A stretch of DNA of 64,000 bases from Phycisphaerales bacterium (GCA_020846975.1 JADLCX010000063.1:1-64000); one strand, 5' to 3'; positions 9,139-18,567 are shown, counted from the stretch's first letter. The notes: a model not told the origin generated them from the sequence alone. Made by a program: numbers and translations.

Positions 9139-9911
9139 CGATCGGGGCTCGCCCCGAGAACCCAGCCTTCGCCGCTGGCGCGGATCTGGAGCCCACCGAT
9201 CGTGGTCCGCTCCTTCCGCAGTTCCGCGACCAGGCCCATCCCTCGCGCGAACCACCGATCCGATGTGTTGACGACTCGCGCCGGCGAAAGTTCCGCCACG
9301 AACCGTTGTCGCACATGGATGGTTTCCATCGCTCCCGCCGGCGTGCGCACCTGCTCGTGCCCGACCACCGTCACGACCGACTCAAGATTGCCGCTGGACT
9401 TCGGCTTGCGCCCGCCCTCGATCGGAAACACCGTCATCCTCGTCGCCTGACGGCGCTCCTGCCCCGGGATCAGTCGCCCCGGAATCACGACCATCGGCGG
9501 GTCATACTCCACCCGCACGCCCTCATCGTAAACAACTTCATCCACGACCAGGACCGCACCACCCTCGCCGCGAAGCAGTGTGGCTTCGCTGTTGGGCTTC
9601 CCGTCAACAAGCCGACGCTCCACCCACCCTTCGGAGGTGGCTTCCCGCTCCAGAGCCATGCTCGCCGTCCCGTGGCGATCCAACTGAACGAACGCCGTCG
9701 ATCCGCGTGAGCCGCCCATCAAGTCCGCCGCGTGCTCCCCGCGCGTCGGATCGGCGTCGGTCGCCACCACCACCAGCCGCTCCGCGTCCGGAGCCTGCAC
9801 GGGCTCATTGGCCACCGCCCCCGGGACGTCGGGCTTGTTCGCGCACCCTGTTTCCACACCCGCGCCGATCACGAGCCCAAGTCCCACCCACCGATATAGA
9901 CTCACCCTCAT
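9135..9911 (-). CDS. putative lipoprotein of unknown function
   Basis: The 258-residue product starts with a short signal sequence (RWVGLGLVIGAGVETGC) whose cysteine fits a lipobox, so an exported lipid-anchored protein is likely. The rest has no motif I can name; it is mostly beta-rich with VVIPGRLIPGQERR and a C-terminal EGWVLG. The start ATG at 9911 has GGGAG about 8 nt upstream. The ATG overlaps the ATG of the divergent gene within one CATG, and the stop overlaps the stop of the neighbour on the other side. Confidence 0.65.
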   Translation of the reverse strand: MRVSLYRWVGLGLVIGAGVETGCANKPDVPGAVANEPVQAPDAERLVVVATDADPTRGEHAADLMGGSRGSTAFVQLDRHGTASMALEREATSEGWVERRLVDGKPNSEATLLRGEGGAVLVVDEVVYDEGVRVEYDPPMVVIPGRLIPGQERRQATRMTVFPIEGGRKPKSSGNLESVVTVVGHEQVRTPAGAMETIHVRQRFVAELSPARVVNTSDRWFARGMGLVAELRKERTTIGGLQIRASGEGWVLGASPDR

Positions 9912-10800
9912 GCGCTCCGCTCCCTTCAGCCCGACCTCGCACGCATCCCGTGCCTTCCGTGCCGCCGCCTTGGGTGCCGCGCTGGCCGTTGCGGGCGTGC
10001 TGCTGTCGGGCTGCATCGACGCCGCAACCCGCGCCGAGATGGCCAAGAGCGACAGTATCCTCGGCGGGTTCAAGACCACGCCCACCCCGCGCGAGGCCGC
10101 GGCATGGGCCACCGACCCCTACGACGCCGACAAGCGGGCCCGCGGCACCAACCTCGTCCTCAACTCCCCCTACGGCGGCGCGGAGGCTTGGCTCAACCTG
10201 TACCGCGAGTACGTCAAGCCGCCCAAGCCGGGCGAGATCACCTCTCCCGCCGTTCGCGCCACCGCGGCTAGAGGCCTGGGCCTTCACGGCGCGCCCGAGG
10301 ATGTGCCCCTTCTGCTCCCCCTTCTCAAGGACGCCGACAAGTCCGTTCGCCTCGACGCCATCAAAGCCCTGCAGCGGCTCCACAACCGGGTCGCGATCGA
10401 CCCCCTGATCGAACTGACCCGGTTCGACAAGGAATCCGAGCCCGATGTCCGTGCCGGCGCGGCCGCCGCGCTCGGTCAATACGCCGAACCCCGTGTCCTC
10501 CAAGCCCTCATCGCCGCGCTCGCCGACGATCAACTCGCCGTCTCCAGTGCCGCGCTCTCTTCGCTCCGCACGCTCACCGGCAACGACCTGCTCACCGACG
10601 ACCGCAAGGCCTGGGTGAAGTGGCTCGAAGGCACGCGCGAGCCCTTCGCGAGCCGTCGCCCGTACTACTACCCCGTCTTTCAGCGGGAGTCCGTGTGGCT
10701 CGACTACGTGCCATTCGTGGGCGGCCCCGTTCCCAACGAGCAGCCCGCGCAGCCCGCCGGGATGCCCTCGCTCGCCGGGACCGATGAGAAGGCCAAGTAG
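9910..10800 (+). CDS. HEAT-repeat lipoprotein
   Basis: A 296-residue exported lipoprotein: Ala-rich signal helix, then lipobox LLSGC at about residues 33-37. The middle has tandem helical repeats typical of PBS-lyase/HEAT proteins (VRLDAIKALQRL, VRAGAAAALGQY, VSSAALSSLRTL), which usually mediate protein contacts. No catalytic motif is visible. The ATG at 9910 is the only ATG ahead of the lipobox; no clear Shine-Dalgarno precedes it, and its ATG overlaps that of the divergent lipoprotein gene. Confidence 0.75.
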   Translation: MRSAPFSPTSHASRAFRAAALGAALAVAGVLLSGCIDAATRAEMAKSDSILGGFKTTPTPREAAAWATDPYDADKRARGTNLVLNSPYGGAEAWLNLYREYVKPPKPGEITSPAVRATAARGLGLHGAPEDVPLLLPLLKDADKSVRLDAIKALQRLHNRVAIDPLIELTRFDKESEPDVRAGAAAALGQYAEPRVLQALIAALADDQLAVSSAALSSLRTLTGNDLLTDDRKAWVKWLEGTREPFASRRPYYYPVFQRESVWLDYVPFVGGPVPNEQPAQPAGMPSLAGTDEKAK

Positions 10801-11059
10801 ACTCGCCGCGGGTCAGCCCCCCCCGTTCACCGGCATCGATTCCGGTAACAGCACGCCACCTCTCCCGACCGTCCCATAGCCGGTGCGCCCTCGGTGACCC
10901 TGCACTTTGCGCCGTCCAGCGCACGCCCGCGACCTCGACCCCGATCCCGGCGGCTCAGACACACGGGCATCCGGTCGATCTCATTGACAGGCTTATCTAC
11001 TCCAAGCCGCCCACCGTCCGGCGGCCGAGAACCCGCGCCTGCGTTCCGAGGGCCACACC

Positions 11060-12085
11060 GTGCGTGCTGTTCGTTCCGATGGCCAGACGATCCGCGTCGT
11101 GACCGACGCCCCGGACCCCGCGCTCAACGCCTGCGAAGCGCTGGTCCACCCGACCCGGGTCCTCGTCACCCAGGCCGACGCCGGCTCCAGGTGGGCGGGC
11201 GTCGTCGGCCACCAGTTCGTCGGCGTGGTCAAGAAGCTCAACATCCCCGCCGATGCGCCGCCGCTGATCGCCGCGCGGAAGTCGTTCCTCAACAAGCGCG
11301 TCGTCGGCTCGCCGCAGATCGTCTGCACCAACTGCGACATGTGCCGCGCTGGGCTGCCCTCCCACTGCCGCGCCCGCCGGGTCATGGGGCTGGCCGCACG
11401 CGACGGCTGCTTCGCCGACCTCTTCAGCATCCCGATCTCGAACCTCGTCGAAGTGCCGCAATCGCTCGACGACGACCGCGCCGTGTTCGCACACCTCGCC
11501 GCCAGCGCGGTCCAGGCATGCCACATGCTCCGCGCCGCGAGCAAGTCCTACATCACCGTGGTCGGCGACTCGGCCCTCGCGCTGCTCACCGCCCAGGTGC
11601 TGGCCCGCCACAACAAGACCACGCGCTTGCTCCACGCCCGCCCCGATCGCTCACGCCTCTGCGAACGCTGGGGCATCAAGAGCCGCTCGATCGACGAGCC
11701 CGGTCGCCGGCAGGATCAGGACGTCGTCGTCGAGTGCACCGGCACCGCGGCCGGCCTTCGGCTCGCCCTCCAGTTTGTTCGCCCTCGCGGCGTCGTGCTG
11801 CTCAAGTCGCCCTCCGCCGCCACGCCCTTCCCGCCCGGCACCCCCTTCGCCAGCGAGCCCGGGCAGGCGTGGGCGACCGGGCTCGACCTCACCCCCGCCA
11901 TCGTCAACGAGGTCCAGATCCTCGGCTGCCGCGACTCTTCCATCGCCGACGGCGTAGGCGCCCTGGTCGATCTGGCCCCGGATGTTCTACCCCTGATCAC
12001 CAGACGCCTCAAACTCGACGATGCGCCCGCGGCGTTGGCCGCGGCCCGCGACGACGAGCACCTCGCCATCATGATGGACTGCTAG
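11060..12085 (+). CDS. zinc-type MDR alcohol dehydrogenase-like protein
   Basis: Medium-chain dehydrogenase/reductase fold of 341 residues, cytosolic, NAD(P)-linked by family. The structural zinc lobe is clear: CTNCDMCRAGLPSHC gives four cysteines with normal spacing. The usual GHExxG motif reads GHQFVG, losing the glutamate. The nucleotide-binding loop is GDSALA rather than GxGxxG, so activity may differ from a standard dehydrogenase. The start is a GTG. Upstream 10801-11059 holds no gene that I can see; downstream gene follows after 74 bp. Confidence 0.8.
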   Translation: MRAVRSDGQTIRVVTDAPDPALNACEALVHPTRVLVTQADAGSRWAGVVGHQFVGVVKKLNIPADAPPLIAARKSFLNKRVVGSPQIVCTNCDMCRAGLPSHCRARRVMGLAARDGCFADLFSIPISNLVEVPQSLDDDRAVFAHLAASAVQACHMLRAASKSYITVVGDSALALLTAQVLARHNKTTRLLHARPDRSRLCERWGIKSRSIDEPGRRQDQDVVVECTGTAAGLRLALQFVRPRGVVLLKSPSAATPFPPGTPFASEPGQAWATGLDLTPAIVNEVQILGCRDSSIADGVGALVDLAPDVLPLITRRLKLDDAPAALAAARDDEHLAIMMDC

Positions 12086-12159
12086 CGCCCCGCCTCCGCA
12101 TCATTCGGCCGGCCACGCATCGCCCCCGCCGACGCTGGAACCACGACGGAGTTCTACGA

Positions 12160-13176
12160 GTGCGAGTTTCCCCAGCCATCCTCCCGCTCATCGCCGCTCT
12201 CGCCGGCGGAGCGGTCTCGCCTCTTGCTTCGGCGCACGGACAGCCGGCCGGATCGCGGGCGACTTCCAAGGGCCCGGACCTGCTCAAGCCCGCGCTCGAA
12301 GCCGAGAAACTCGCCAAGGCCGGCAAGGTCGAGGATGCCACCAAGAAGTTCGAGTCGATCTGGAACGATCTCCGCAAGCGCGATTCCATGTTCTCGCGCC
12401 CGGACACCCCCATGATCCTCGACCTCCTCCGCGCCCAGTGCGCCCGCAGCCGCTCGCTCCGCGACAAACTCCGAACCATCCGCGACCAGTCCGCCGACAG
12501 CTTCGACGCGCGCGGCAAGCAACTCTCCGACCTCGCCGCGTGGATCGTCCTCAACCGGATCGTCGATCAGGAAACCAAGACCCTCGACTGGTGGACCAAG
12601 GTCCGCAAGTCTCCTCTGGCGGCCGATGTGCTCACCCGCTTCCGTCCGTGGCTCGAACCCATGCTCGCCCGCCACGACCGCCTCGCCGATCTCGCGCTGC
12701 TGATCGACGACCCGGCCGCGCACGTCCGTCGCGAGTACGCGGGCTTCCGCGCCGCACTGCGTCAGGATTCCAGCGACCTCAACCACCGGGTAGCCCGCGA
12801 TGTCTTCCTCACACGCCATGCCCGAAGCTACACCAGCCTGCTCCTGGCCGGGCGTGATCGCGACGCCCTCCGCCTGGCGACCGAGGCCATGACGCTCGAC
12901 CACTCACCCCAGATGGTCGCGTGCATGGTCAAGGCCGCCATCGACTGCGGCAAGGCCTCCCGCCAGCACCTCGATTGGATCAACGCGCTCGAGTCCCGCA
13001 ACGACCAGAGCCTCGCCCAACTCAAGTCCCAGGTCGAGGAACTCGTCGCCAGGCCTCCCCAGCCCGCACCGGCCACGCCAGATGCTCCTCGCAAAGAACA
13101 CGCAAACCCCATCACCACCGCCGCGGCGCCGGCTCTCCCAAACATCACGCTAATCGAGCCGCCGGAGTCCCCATAA
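12160..13176 (+). CDS. hypothetical exported helical-repeat protein
   Basis: A 338-residue product starting at GTG 12160, with GGAG 9 nt upstream (12147-12150). The first ~28 residues form a signal peptide ending near LASAHG. The rest is helical with weak TPR-like pairs, for instance around AGRDRDALRLATEAMTLD, and a Pro/Ala-rich tail. I do not recognise a family. Lies between the dehydrogenase and pckA on the same strand, probably with its own transcription. Confidence 0.6.
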   Translation: MRVSPAILPLIAALAGGAVSPLASAHGQPAGSRATSKGPDLLKPALEAEKLAKAGKVEDATKKFESIWNDLRKRDSMFSRPDTPMILDLLRAQCARSRSLRDKLRTIRDQSADSFDARGKQLSDLAAWIVLNRIVDQETKTLDWWTKVRKSPLAADVLTRFRPWLEPMLARHDRLADLALLIDDPAAHVRREYAGFRAALRQDSSDLNHRVARDVFLTRHARSYTSLLLAGRDRDALRLATEAMTLDHSPQMVACMVKAAIDCGKASRQHLDWINALESRNDQSLAQLKSQVEELVARPPQPAPATPDAPRKEHANPITTAAAPALPNITLIEPPESP

Positions 13177-13216
13177 ACAGGGAGTGCTCTGTCGATTTCG
13201 GTCACCTCCATCGGGT

Positions 13217-13246
13217 TTGTCTGCGACACCCCCCCAGGTCTATCGT
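13217..13246 (+). promoter_or_regulatory. candidate sigma-70 promoter of pckA
   Basis: TTGTCT at 13217-13222 and TATCGT at 13241-13246 are separated by 18 nt and lie 87 nt ahead of the pckA ATG. Each hexamer matches the consensus at four positions. No transcript evidence; moderate to low confidence. Confidence 0.35.
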
Positions 13247-13333
13247 CCTATCCGGCTGGCGTTCCGAGCCCGCCGGGGAAGGTCTGTTTCGATCTGTACC
13301 GGGTTGTCTCGAACCACTTGGAGTGCAGCCAGC

Positions 13334-14956
13334 ATGTCCACCGTCGTCGCCGTTCCTCCCTCAGCCGCGTCCGGCAAGACCGGCATCGATCTGTCGTCCT
13401 CCCGCGTGATGCGCAACCTGTCGCCCGCGCGGCTTGTGGAAGAAGCCCTGTCGCGCAAGGAGGGCGTGCTCGCCTCGAACGGCGCGCTCGTGTGCAAGAC
13501 CGGCGACCGCACAGGTCGGTCCCCCAAGGACAAGCACCTCGAGGACGTCGCCACCTACCACGACAAGATCTGGTGGGGCGCGGTCAATCAACCCGTGACG
13601 CCCGATCAGTTCAGCAAGGCCCTGGCGATCGCGACCGACTACCTGAACAAGCAGGACCGGCTCTACACGTTCGAGGGCTTCGTCGGCGCCGACCCCAACC
13701 ACCGCCTGAGCGTGCAGGTCATCGCCGAGCAGGCCTGGCACTGCCTGTTTGCCCGAACGCTGTTCATCCCGCAGGGCAGCAAGGCCGCCGGCCAGAACGC
13801 CCGCTGGAACCACGACTGGACGGTGATCAACGCCGGCCGCCGCCGCCTGAGTGCCGAGGAACAGAAGGCCTGCGGCGCCAAGGGGCCGGTGCTGATCGTG
13901 CAGTCGCTCTCGCGCAAGACCGTCGTCATCCTCGGCAGCGAGTACGCCGGCGAGATGAAGAAGAGCCTCTTCTACGCCATGAACTACGACATGCCGGAAG
14001 CCGGCGTGTTTCCCATGCACTGCTCGTGCAACGTGGACAAGAAGGACCCGTCGAATGTCGCCCTGTTCTTCGGCCTCTCCGGCACCGGCAAGACGACGCT
14101 GAGCGCCGACCCCAACCGCGCGCTGATCGGTGACGACGAGCACGGCTGGAGCGACAAAGGGGTGTTCAACTTCGAGGGCGGGTGCTACGCCAAGTGCATC
14201 AAACTCTCGATGGAAGGCGAGCCGCAGATCTGGAACGCGATCCGGTTCGGCTCCGTGCTCGAAAACACGGTCGTCGACCCGGAGACCCGTGTCCCCGACT
14301 ACGACTCCGCCGCGATCGCGGAGAACAGCCGGGCAACCTACCCGATCGACTTCATCCACGACGCAGTGATCCCCTCGGTGGGCGGGCATCCCAAGAACGT
14401 GATCTTCCTGACCGCCGACGCCTACGGCGTCCTGCCCCCGGTGAGCAAACTCACCCGCGAGCAGGCGATGTACTATTTCATCAACGGCTACACATCCAAG
14501 CTCGCCGGCACGGAAGCCGGCGTGAAGGACCCCGAGCCCAACTTCAGCCCCTGCTTCGGCCAGCCCTTCCTGCCGCGACCGCCGAAGGTTTACGCCCAGA
14601 TGCTCGCCGACAAGATCGCCAGGCACAACGCGAATGTCTGGCTGCTCAACACCGGCTGGACCGGCGGCAAATACGGCCAGGGTCAGCGGTTCAAGCTCGC
14701 GTACACGCGCGCGTTTGTCACCGCCATCCTCAACGGCACGCTCGCCAGGGCGACGTTCACCCCGGACGCGATCTTCGGCCTGCCGATCCCCGGCGCCGTC
14801 GAGGGCGTCCCGGCCGAGGTGCTCCAGCCGCGTAACACGTGGGCGGACAAGGCCGCGTACGACGCCATGGCCACGAAACTCGCACAGGGCTTCCGCGACA
14901 ACGACAAGAAGTTTGAGATGCCGGATGCGGTACGGGCGGCGGGACCTCGGGGCTGA
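13334..14956 (+). CDS. pckA: ATP-dependent phosphoenolpyruvate carboxykinase
   Basis: PckA converts oxaloacetate and ATP to phosphoenolpyruvate, CO2 and ADP, the first step of gluconeogenesis. The 540-residue length is exactly typical of the ATP-type enzyme. The P-loop GLSGTGKTTLS lies near residue 246. It is followed by the metal/substrate block GDDEHGWSDKGVFNFEGGCY, and RTGRSPKDK near the N-terminus fits the substrate-binding segment. Start ATG 13334 has GGAG about 12 nt upstream. The C-terminal NTGWTGGKYG segment is also conserved. Stands alone in its own transcription unit. Confidence 0.96.
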   Translation: MSTVVAVPPSAASGKTGIDLSSSRVMRNLSPARLVEEALSRKEGVLASNGALVCKTGDRTGRSPKDKHLEDVATYHDKIWWGAVNQPVTPDQFSKALAIATDYLNKQDRLYTFEGFVGADPNHRLSVQVIAEQAWHCLFARTLFIPQGSKAAGQNARWNHDWTVINAGRRRLSAEEQKACGAKGPVLIVQSLSRKTVVILGSEYAGEMKKSLFYAMNYDMPEAGVFPMHCSCNVDKKDPSNVALFFGLSGTGKTTLSADPNRALIGDDEHGWSDKGVFNFEGGCYAKCIKLSMEGEPQIWNAIRFGSVLENTVVDPETRVPDYDSAAIAENSRATYPIDFIHDAVIPSVGGHPKNVIFLTADAYGVLPPVSKLTREQAMYYFINGYTSKLAGTEAGVKDPEPNFSPCFGQPFLPRPPKVYAQMLADKIARHNANVWLLNTGWTGGKYGQGQRFKLAYTRAFVTAILNGTLARATFTPDAIFGLPIPGAVEGVPAEVLQPRNTWADKAAYDAMATKLAQGFRDNDKKFEMPDAVRAAGPRG

Positions 14957-15243
14957 ACATCGCCCGATGCTCACCGGCGGGCGGACAGCCGAACGCCCCC
15001 CTCCCAGGCTCTTTCACTTCCGTGCTCGCCAACACCTGGCGATCGTCCTTGAATCTGACCGTCATTCCATCAGCACCGCCGCTCCACCCGCTCCCGGGGC
15101 GGCGGCCGCCCATCGGCCCCTACCCCCGGTGGACAGCGCGTTGATCCTTCCCACGCGCCCGATCCGACGCGACAATACCCAGCCGCGGCCGCCCGTCGCC
15201 CGCGAGACTCTTCCCGATACGACTCGACCCGCAGGACCCACCT

Positions 15244-15540
15244 ATGCGCATCGACATTACCGGCAAGCACCTCGACATCACACCCGCCATCCGCACCTAC
15301 GCCGAGTCGAAGGCGACCAAACTCACCAAGTACTTCGACGGCACGCAGCAGGTCCGCATCATCCTCGAAAGTCCCGCCGGCAAGGCCAAGGAGTTCACCG
15401 TCGAGGTCCAGGTCGATGTCGTCAAGCACCAGGACTTCATCTCCCACTCCCACGGCCACGACCTGTACCACTGCATCGACGAGTGCATCGAGAAGGCCGC
15501 ACGCCAGCTCAAGGACTTCAAGGAAAAGCTCCGGAGTTGA
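15244..15540 (+). CDS. hpf: ribosome hibernation-promoting factor, short form (HPF/RaiA family)
   Basis: Binds the 30S decoding region and promotes inactive ribosome dimers in stationary phase. The 98-residue length fits the short form without the C-terminal dimerisation domain. The beta-alpha-beta-beta-beta-alpha pattern is visible, starting MRIDITGKHLDITPAIRTYA, and the lysine-bearing KLTKYFDG segment fits the RNA-binding surface. It is followed 36 bp later by ptsN and then ptsH, an arrangement like the hpf-ptsN region of proteobacteria but without rpoN next to it. Confidence 0.92.
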   Translation: MRIDITGKHLDITPAIRTYAESKATKLTKYFDGTQQVRIILESPAGKAKEFTVEVQVDVVKHQDFISHSHGHDLYHCIDECIEKAARQLKDFKEKLRS

Positions 15541-15576
15541 TCCGAACCGCTTGGCGCTCAGCGCCGGAGACCACAC

Positions 15577-16056
15577 GTGCTCAAGCTCAGCCAGATCGTC
15601 GCCGAGGGCGCGATCATCCCCAAGCTCACCAGCAACCAGCGCGACGAGGCCATCGCCGAGCTCGTCGATGCCCTCATCCGCTCGGGCGCGGCGGACCCCT
15701 CGCTCCGTGATGAACTCATCACCCGCGTCCTCGACCGCGAGAAGCGAGGGTCCACCGGCTTCGGCAAGGGCATCGCCGTCCCGCACGTCAAGCACAAGAG
15801 CGTCAAGGGCATGGCCGCGGCCGTCGGCCTTTCCCCCACGGGCGTCGAGTTCAACTCCCTCGACCGCCAGCCCGTGTACTCGATCTTCCTCCTGCTCTCG
15901 CCCGAGCACGACCCCGAGTCCCACCTGCGCGCCATGGAAGTGATCTTCAACAGCCTCGGTAACGAGACCTTCCGACGCTTCCTGCGCCAGGCCCAGTCCA
16001 CCGACGATGTCCGCACGCTCCTCGAAGAGGCCGACACCCAGACCGGGAGGCGATGA
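15577..16056 (+). CDS. ptsN: PTS EIIA-Ntr-like phosphocarrier (PtsN family)
   Basis: A 159-residue EIIA of the nitrogen-PTS/fructose type, a cytosolic regulator phosphorylated on histidine. The phospho-acceptor is His70 in the conserved GKGIAVPHVKH. No IIB, IIC or sugar permease lies nearby, which supports a regulatory rather than transport role. Overlaps the ptsH start by 4 bp (ATGA), so EIIA and HPr should be made in a fixed ratio. Enzyme I and HPr kinase are not in the window. Confidence 0.88.
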   Translation: MLKLSQIVAEGAIIPKLTSNQRDEAIAELVDALIRSGAADPSLRDELITRVLDREKRGSTGFGKGIAVPHVKHKSVKGMAAAVGLSPTGVEFNSLDRQPVYSIFLLLSPEHDPESHLRAMEVIFNSLGNETFRRFLRQAQSTDDVRTLLEEADTQTGRR

Positions 16057-16334
16057 CGCCCTTGCCGACCGCGTCCGCCAAAGTCCTGATCTCCAACCGC
16101 CTCGGGCTGCACGCCCGGCCCGCGATGTGCTTTGTCGATGCGGCCATGGTCTTCCAGGCCGCCATCACGGTCAAACGCCAGACTCAGACCGTCGACGGCA
16201 AGTCGATCATGCAGATGATGATGCTCGCCGCGACCAAGGGCACCGAACTCGAGATCCTCGCCGACGGGCCCGATGCCGACGCCGCCTGCGCCGCGCTCAA
16301 AAAGCTCGTTGAGGGCGGGTTCGACGAGGACTGA
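16053..16334 (+). CDS. ptsH: HPr-family phosphocarrier (HPr/NPr)
   Basis: A 93-residue HPr: the phosphorylated histidine is His20 in GLHARPA, and a serine (Ser51, in GKSIMQMMML) sits at the position equivalent to the HPr-kinase target. This leaves open control by an HPr kinase. Translationally coupled to ptsN. Partner Enzyme I must be elsewhere in the genome. Confidence 0.92.
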   Translation: MTPLPTASAKVLISNRLGLHARPAMCFVDAAMVFQAAITVKRQTQTVDGKSIMQMMMLAATKGTELEILADGPDADAACAALKKLVEGGFDED

Positions 16335-16530
16335 TGGATGGTCGCAATGTCTCTTTACTCCATGAGGCTGGGGCACGTATCTCCGGCGGTCCCGGCGTTG
16401 CCGAAAACGGCTTCACGCCCCCCCCTGGATCATCGTTCTCTCACGGCGAGATGGCGTGCGCGGATGTTGCCGAAAGCAGACGAAAACCGTGAATAACCGC
16501 ATCGGGATCACGGATGGCAACCCGCCTAAA

Positions 16531-17148
16531 ATGACCCCAATGCTCGACCAAGCCCGAACACTCCTCAACCAGATCGCCGCGGCCGCGCCCGATGCCGATC
16601 AGAAGCACCTCGGCAACCAGTGGAAGGCCCTTCACACCTCGCTTAGGAGGGCCCAATGCGACCAGATGCGCCTGGCCCGCGCCATCGCCGAGCGGAACGT
16701 GCAGGGCGTGCGCGATCTGATCGAGATCGCGGCCAAGGCCCCGCCACCGGCCCCGCGAGGCAGCGCCTACGCCCCGTCCGTTCCCGGCGAAGCCGCCCCC
16801 GCCCGCTCCGCGCCGCCGCCGCTCATCACCGTCCGCGCCGAGAAGCCCACCTCCCAACAGCTCAAGACCGCGCTCGCGGCCTTCAAGAAGCGGCTCAAAC
16901 TCACCAAGCTCGATCAGGAATCCCGACTCGGTCGCTCCCCGCTCACCTCCGGCAAGGACTCGGGCACCATCGCCATCCTTCCGCCGAGCCTGTACCCCAA
17001 GAACTACTGGGAAGAACTCGAGAAGCAGGGACAGATCAAGAACACCGGCGGCGGCTTCTACGAACTCGTCGCCAAGGCCAAGCCCATCAAGGGCGACACG
17101 CCGGCCGACGACACCGCGCCGACTGAAGAGCACGCCGCGACCGAGTAA
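16531..17148 (+). CDS. hypothetical Lys/Ala-rich protein
   Basis: A 205-residue product (ATG 16531; an ATG three codons later is equally possible). The N-terminal ~70 residues form amphipathic helices (LDQARTLLNQIAAAAPDADQ), then a Pro/Ala linker and a folded-looking C-terminal part with ILPPSLYPKNYWEELEKQG. No family recognised. Upstream 16335-16530 has no gene. Downstream the decayed DUF3052-like gene lies on the opposite strand. Confidence 0.6.
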   Translation: MTPMLDQARTLLNQIAAAAPDADQKHLGNQWKALHTSLRRAQCDQMRLARAIAERNVQGVRDLIEIAAKAPPPAPRGSAYAPSVPGEAAPARSAPPPLITVRAEKPTSQQLKTALAAFKKRLKLTKLDQESRLGRSPLTSGKDSGTIAILPPSLYPKNYWEELEKQGQIKNTGGGFYELVAKAKPIKGDTPADDTAPTEEHAATE

Positions 17149-17218
17149 TGCGGGATCGGGTTCCGGGATCGGAGACTCCACTCCGTTGCTTGGTCACCCC
17201 ATCACGGTGTCGCTTTCC

Positions 17219-17446
17219 CCGCTTCTCTCGCCGGATCACCAGCCGCGGCCCCGACCACACCTCGTCGATCGCGCACACTTTGTTGTCCACCAACCCCACC
17301 GGCGGCGCGACACGACGCACGGTGTCTTCGACGATGTCCGAACCGAGCCTGCCGGCCTGCTTCGGCCGGCAGACCCGCATCACCACCCGGCTCCCCGCTT
17401 TGATCCCGAGCCTCTTCGCCCTGGGCGCTCGTGGGTGTCCGGCCAT
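17219..17446 (-). pseudogene. internally deleted remnant of a DUF3052-like gene
   Basis: On the minus strand an ATG at 17446 opens a frame whose start (MAGHPRAPRAKRLGIKAGSR) resembles the N-terminus of DUF3052-type proteins. It then jumps to a segment resembling their C-terminus: DIVEDTVRRVAPPVGLVDNK, then VCAIDEVWSGPRLVIRREKR. From memory of the family, about 60 residues that normally lie between are missing, in frame. The frame then reads on without its normal stop, into the 3' end of the neighbouring gene, ending at 17087. I infer a pseudogene; a short functional derivative is less likely. Confidence 0.6.
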
Positions 17447-17477
17447 GCCCGCGGCGCAGCTACGCTCGCACGCCTCA

Positions 17478-18500
17478 ATGCCACGCGATGTCGCCGCCAT
17501 CCGCCGCCCCGCCGACTCGCCCTCCATCGCCGTCGGCGCTCTCACGATCGTCACGACGCTGGTCGGCTGGTCCAGCGTGCCGCTGTTCATCACCCACTTC
17601 GCCGGTCGGCTCGATGTCTGGACCCAGAACGGCTGGCGGTACGCGCTCGCCGCCCTGCTCTGGGCGCCGGTACCGATCGTCGCCCACGCACGCGGCCGCC
17701 TGCCCCGCGGCCTCTGGCGGGCCTCGCTCTGGCCCGCGGTCTTCAACGGTCTGGGCCAGACCGCCTTCACCTGGAGTTACTACAAGACCGACGCGGCCAG
17801 CGCCACCTTCGGCCTCCGCGCCCAGATCGTCTTTGTCGCGATCGGCGCCTACCTGCTGTTCCCCGCCGAACGCGCCCTCCTGCGCCGGCCCGCCGCCTGG
17901 TTCGGGATCGCGCTCGTGCTCGCGGGCGTCTCGGGCACGATCTTCCTCGCGCCCGCCGCGAACCACAGCGCACCCACGCACGCGCTCGGCGTCCTCCTCG
18001 CCGTCATCGGCGGCGTGCTCTTTGCCTCGTACGGGCTCTCGGTCCGCCGCAACATGGCCGGGATGCACCCGGTCGTCGCCTTCGCCGCGATCTCGCAGCT
18101 CACCGCGCTCATCTGCGTCGCGTTGATGCTGATCTTCGGCCACAGCCTGTCGACCGCCCGCTGGGACGGTGGGCTCAGCGTCACATCGCTCAACCCGAAC
18201 CAGTTCGGACTGCTCTTTCTCTCCGCGGTCATCGGCATCGCCCTGGGCCATGTCTTCTACTACATCGCCATCGCACGCATCGGTGTCGCGGCCGCCAGCG
18301 CGGTGCTCCAGCTCCAGCCCTTCCTCGTCGCGCTCGGTGCCTACCTGGTCCACAGCGCCGCCGTCTCCCCCGCGCAGATCACCGCGGGCTGCATCGCCGT
18401 CGCCGGCGCGCTGGTGATCCTCGCGGTGCAATGGAAGCTCTCCCGCGCCGCTCGCTCATCGTCCGTCGCGCAGGTTCCGACCGTCGCGGCGCCCAAGTAG
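17478..18500 (+). CDS. EamA/DMT-family transporter
   Basis: A 340-residue inner-membrane protein with about ten hydrophobic helices in two repeated halves, typical of the drug/metabolite transporter superfamily. The second half has IALGHVFYYIAIARIGVAAA, the usual late EamA segment. Substrate unknown. I start at ATG 17478, which places the first helix at about residue 17; upstream in-frame sequence overlaps the DUF3052 remnant and is not protein-like. Convergent with the RbfA-like gene. Confidence 0.85.
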   Translation: MPRDVAAIRRPADSPSIAVGALTIVTTLVGWSSVPLFITHFAGRLDVWTQNGWRYALAALLWAPVPIVAHARGRLPRGLWRASLWPAVFNGLGQTAFTWSYYKTDAASATFGLRAQIVFVAIGAYLLFPAERALLRRPAAWFGIALVLAGVSGTIFLAPAANHSAPTHALGVLLAVIGGVLFASYGLSVRRNMAGMHPVVAFAAISQLTALICVALMLIFGHSLSTARWDGGLSVTSLNPNQFGLLFLSAVIGIALGHVFYYIAIARIGVAAASAVLQLQPFLVALGAYLVHSAAVSPAQITAGCIAVAGALVILAVQWKLSRAARSSSVAQVPTVAAPK

Positions 18501-18567
18501 CCGCCCGACATCCCGCGTGCCAACGCGCCCCGTCGGCGTCGGCCGGCGGGAACGCCGCGGTGCGGCC

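Noticed and set aside
10984..10989. Perfect TTGACA ahead of the MDR dehydrogenase
   Set aside because: No acceptable -10 hexamer at 16-18 nt; one match is expected by chance over 64 kb.
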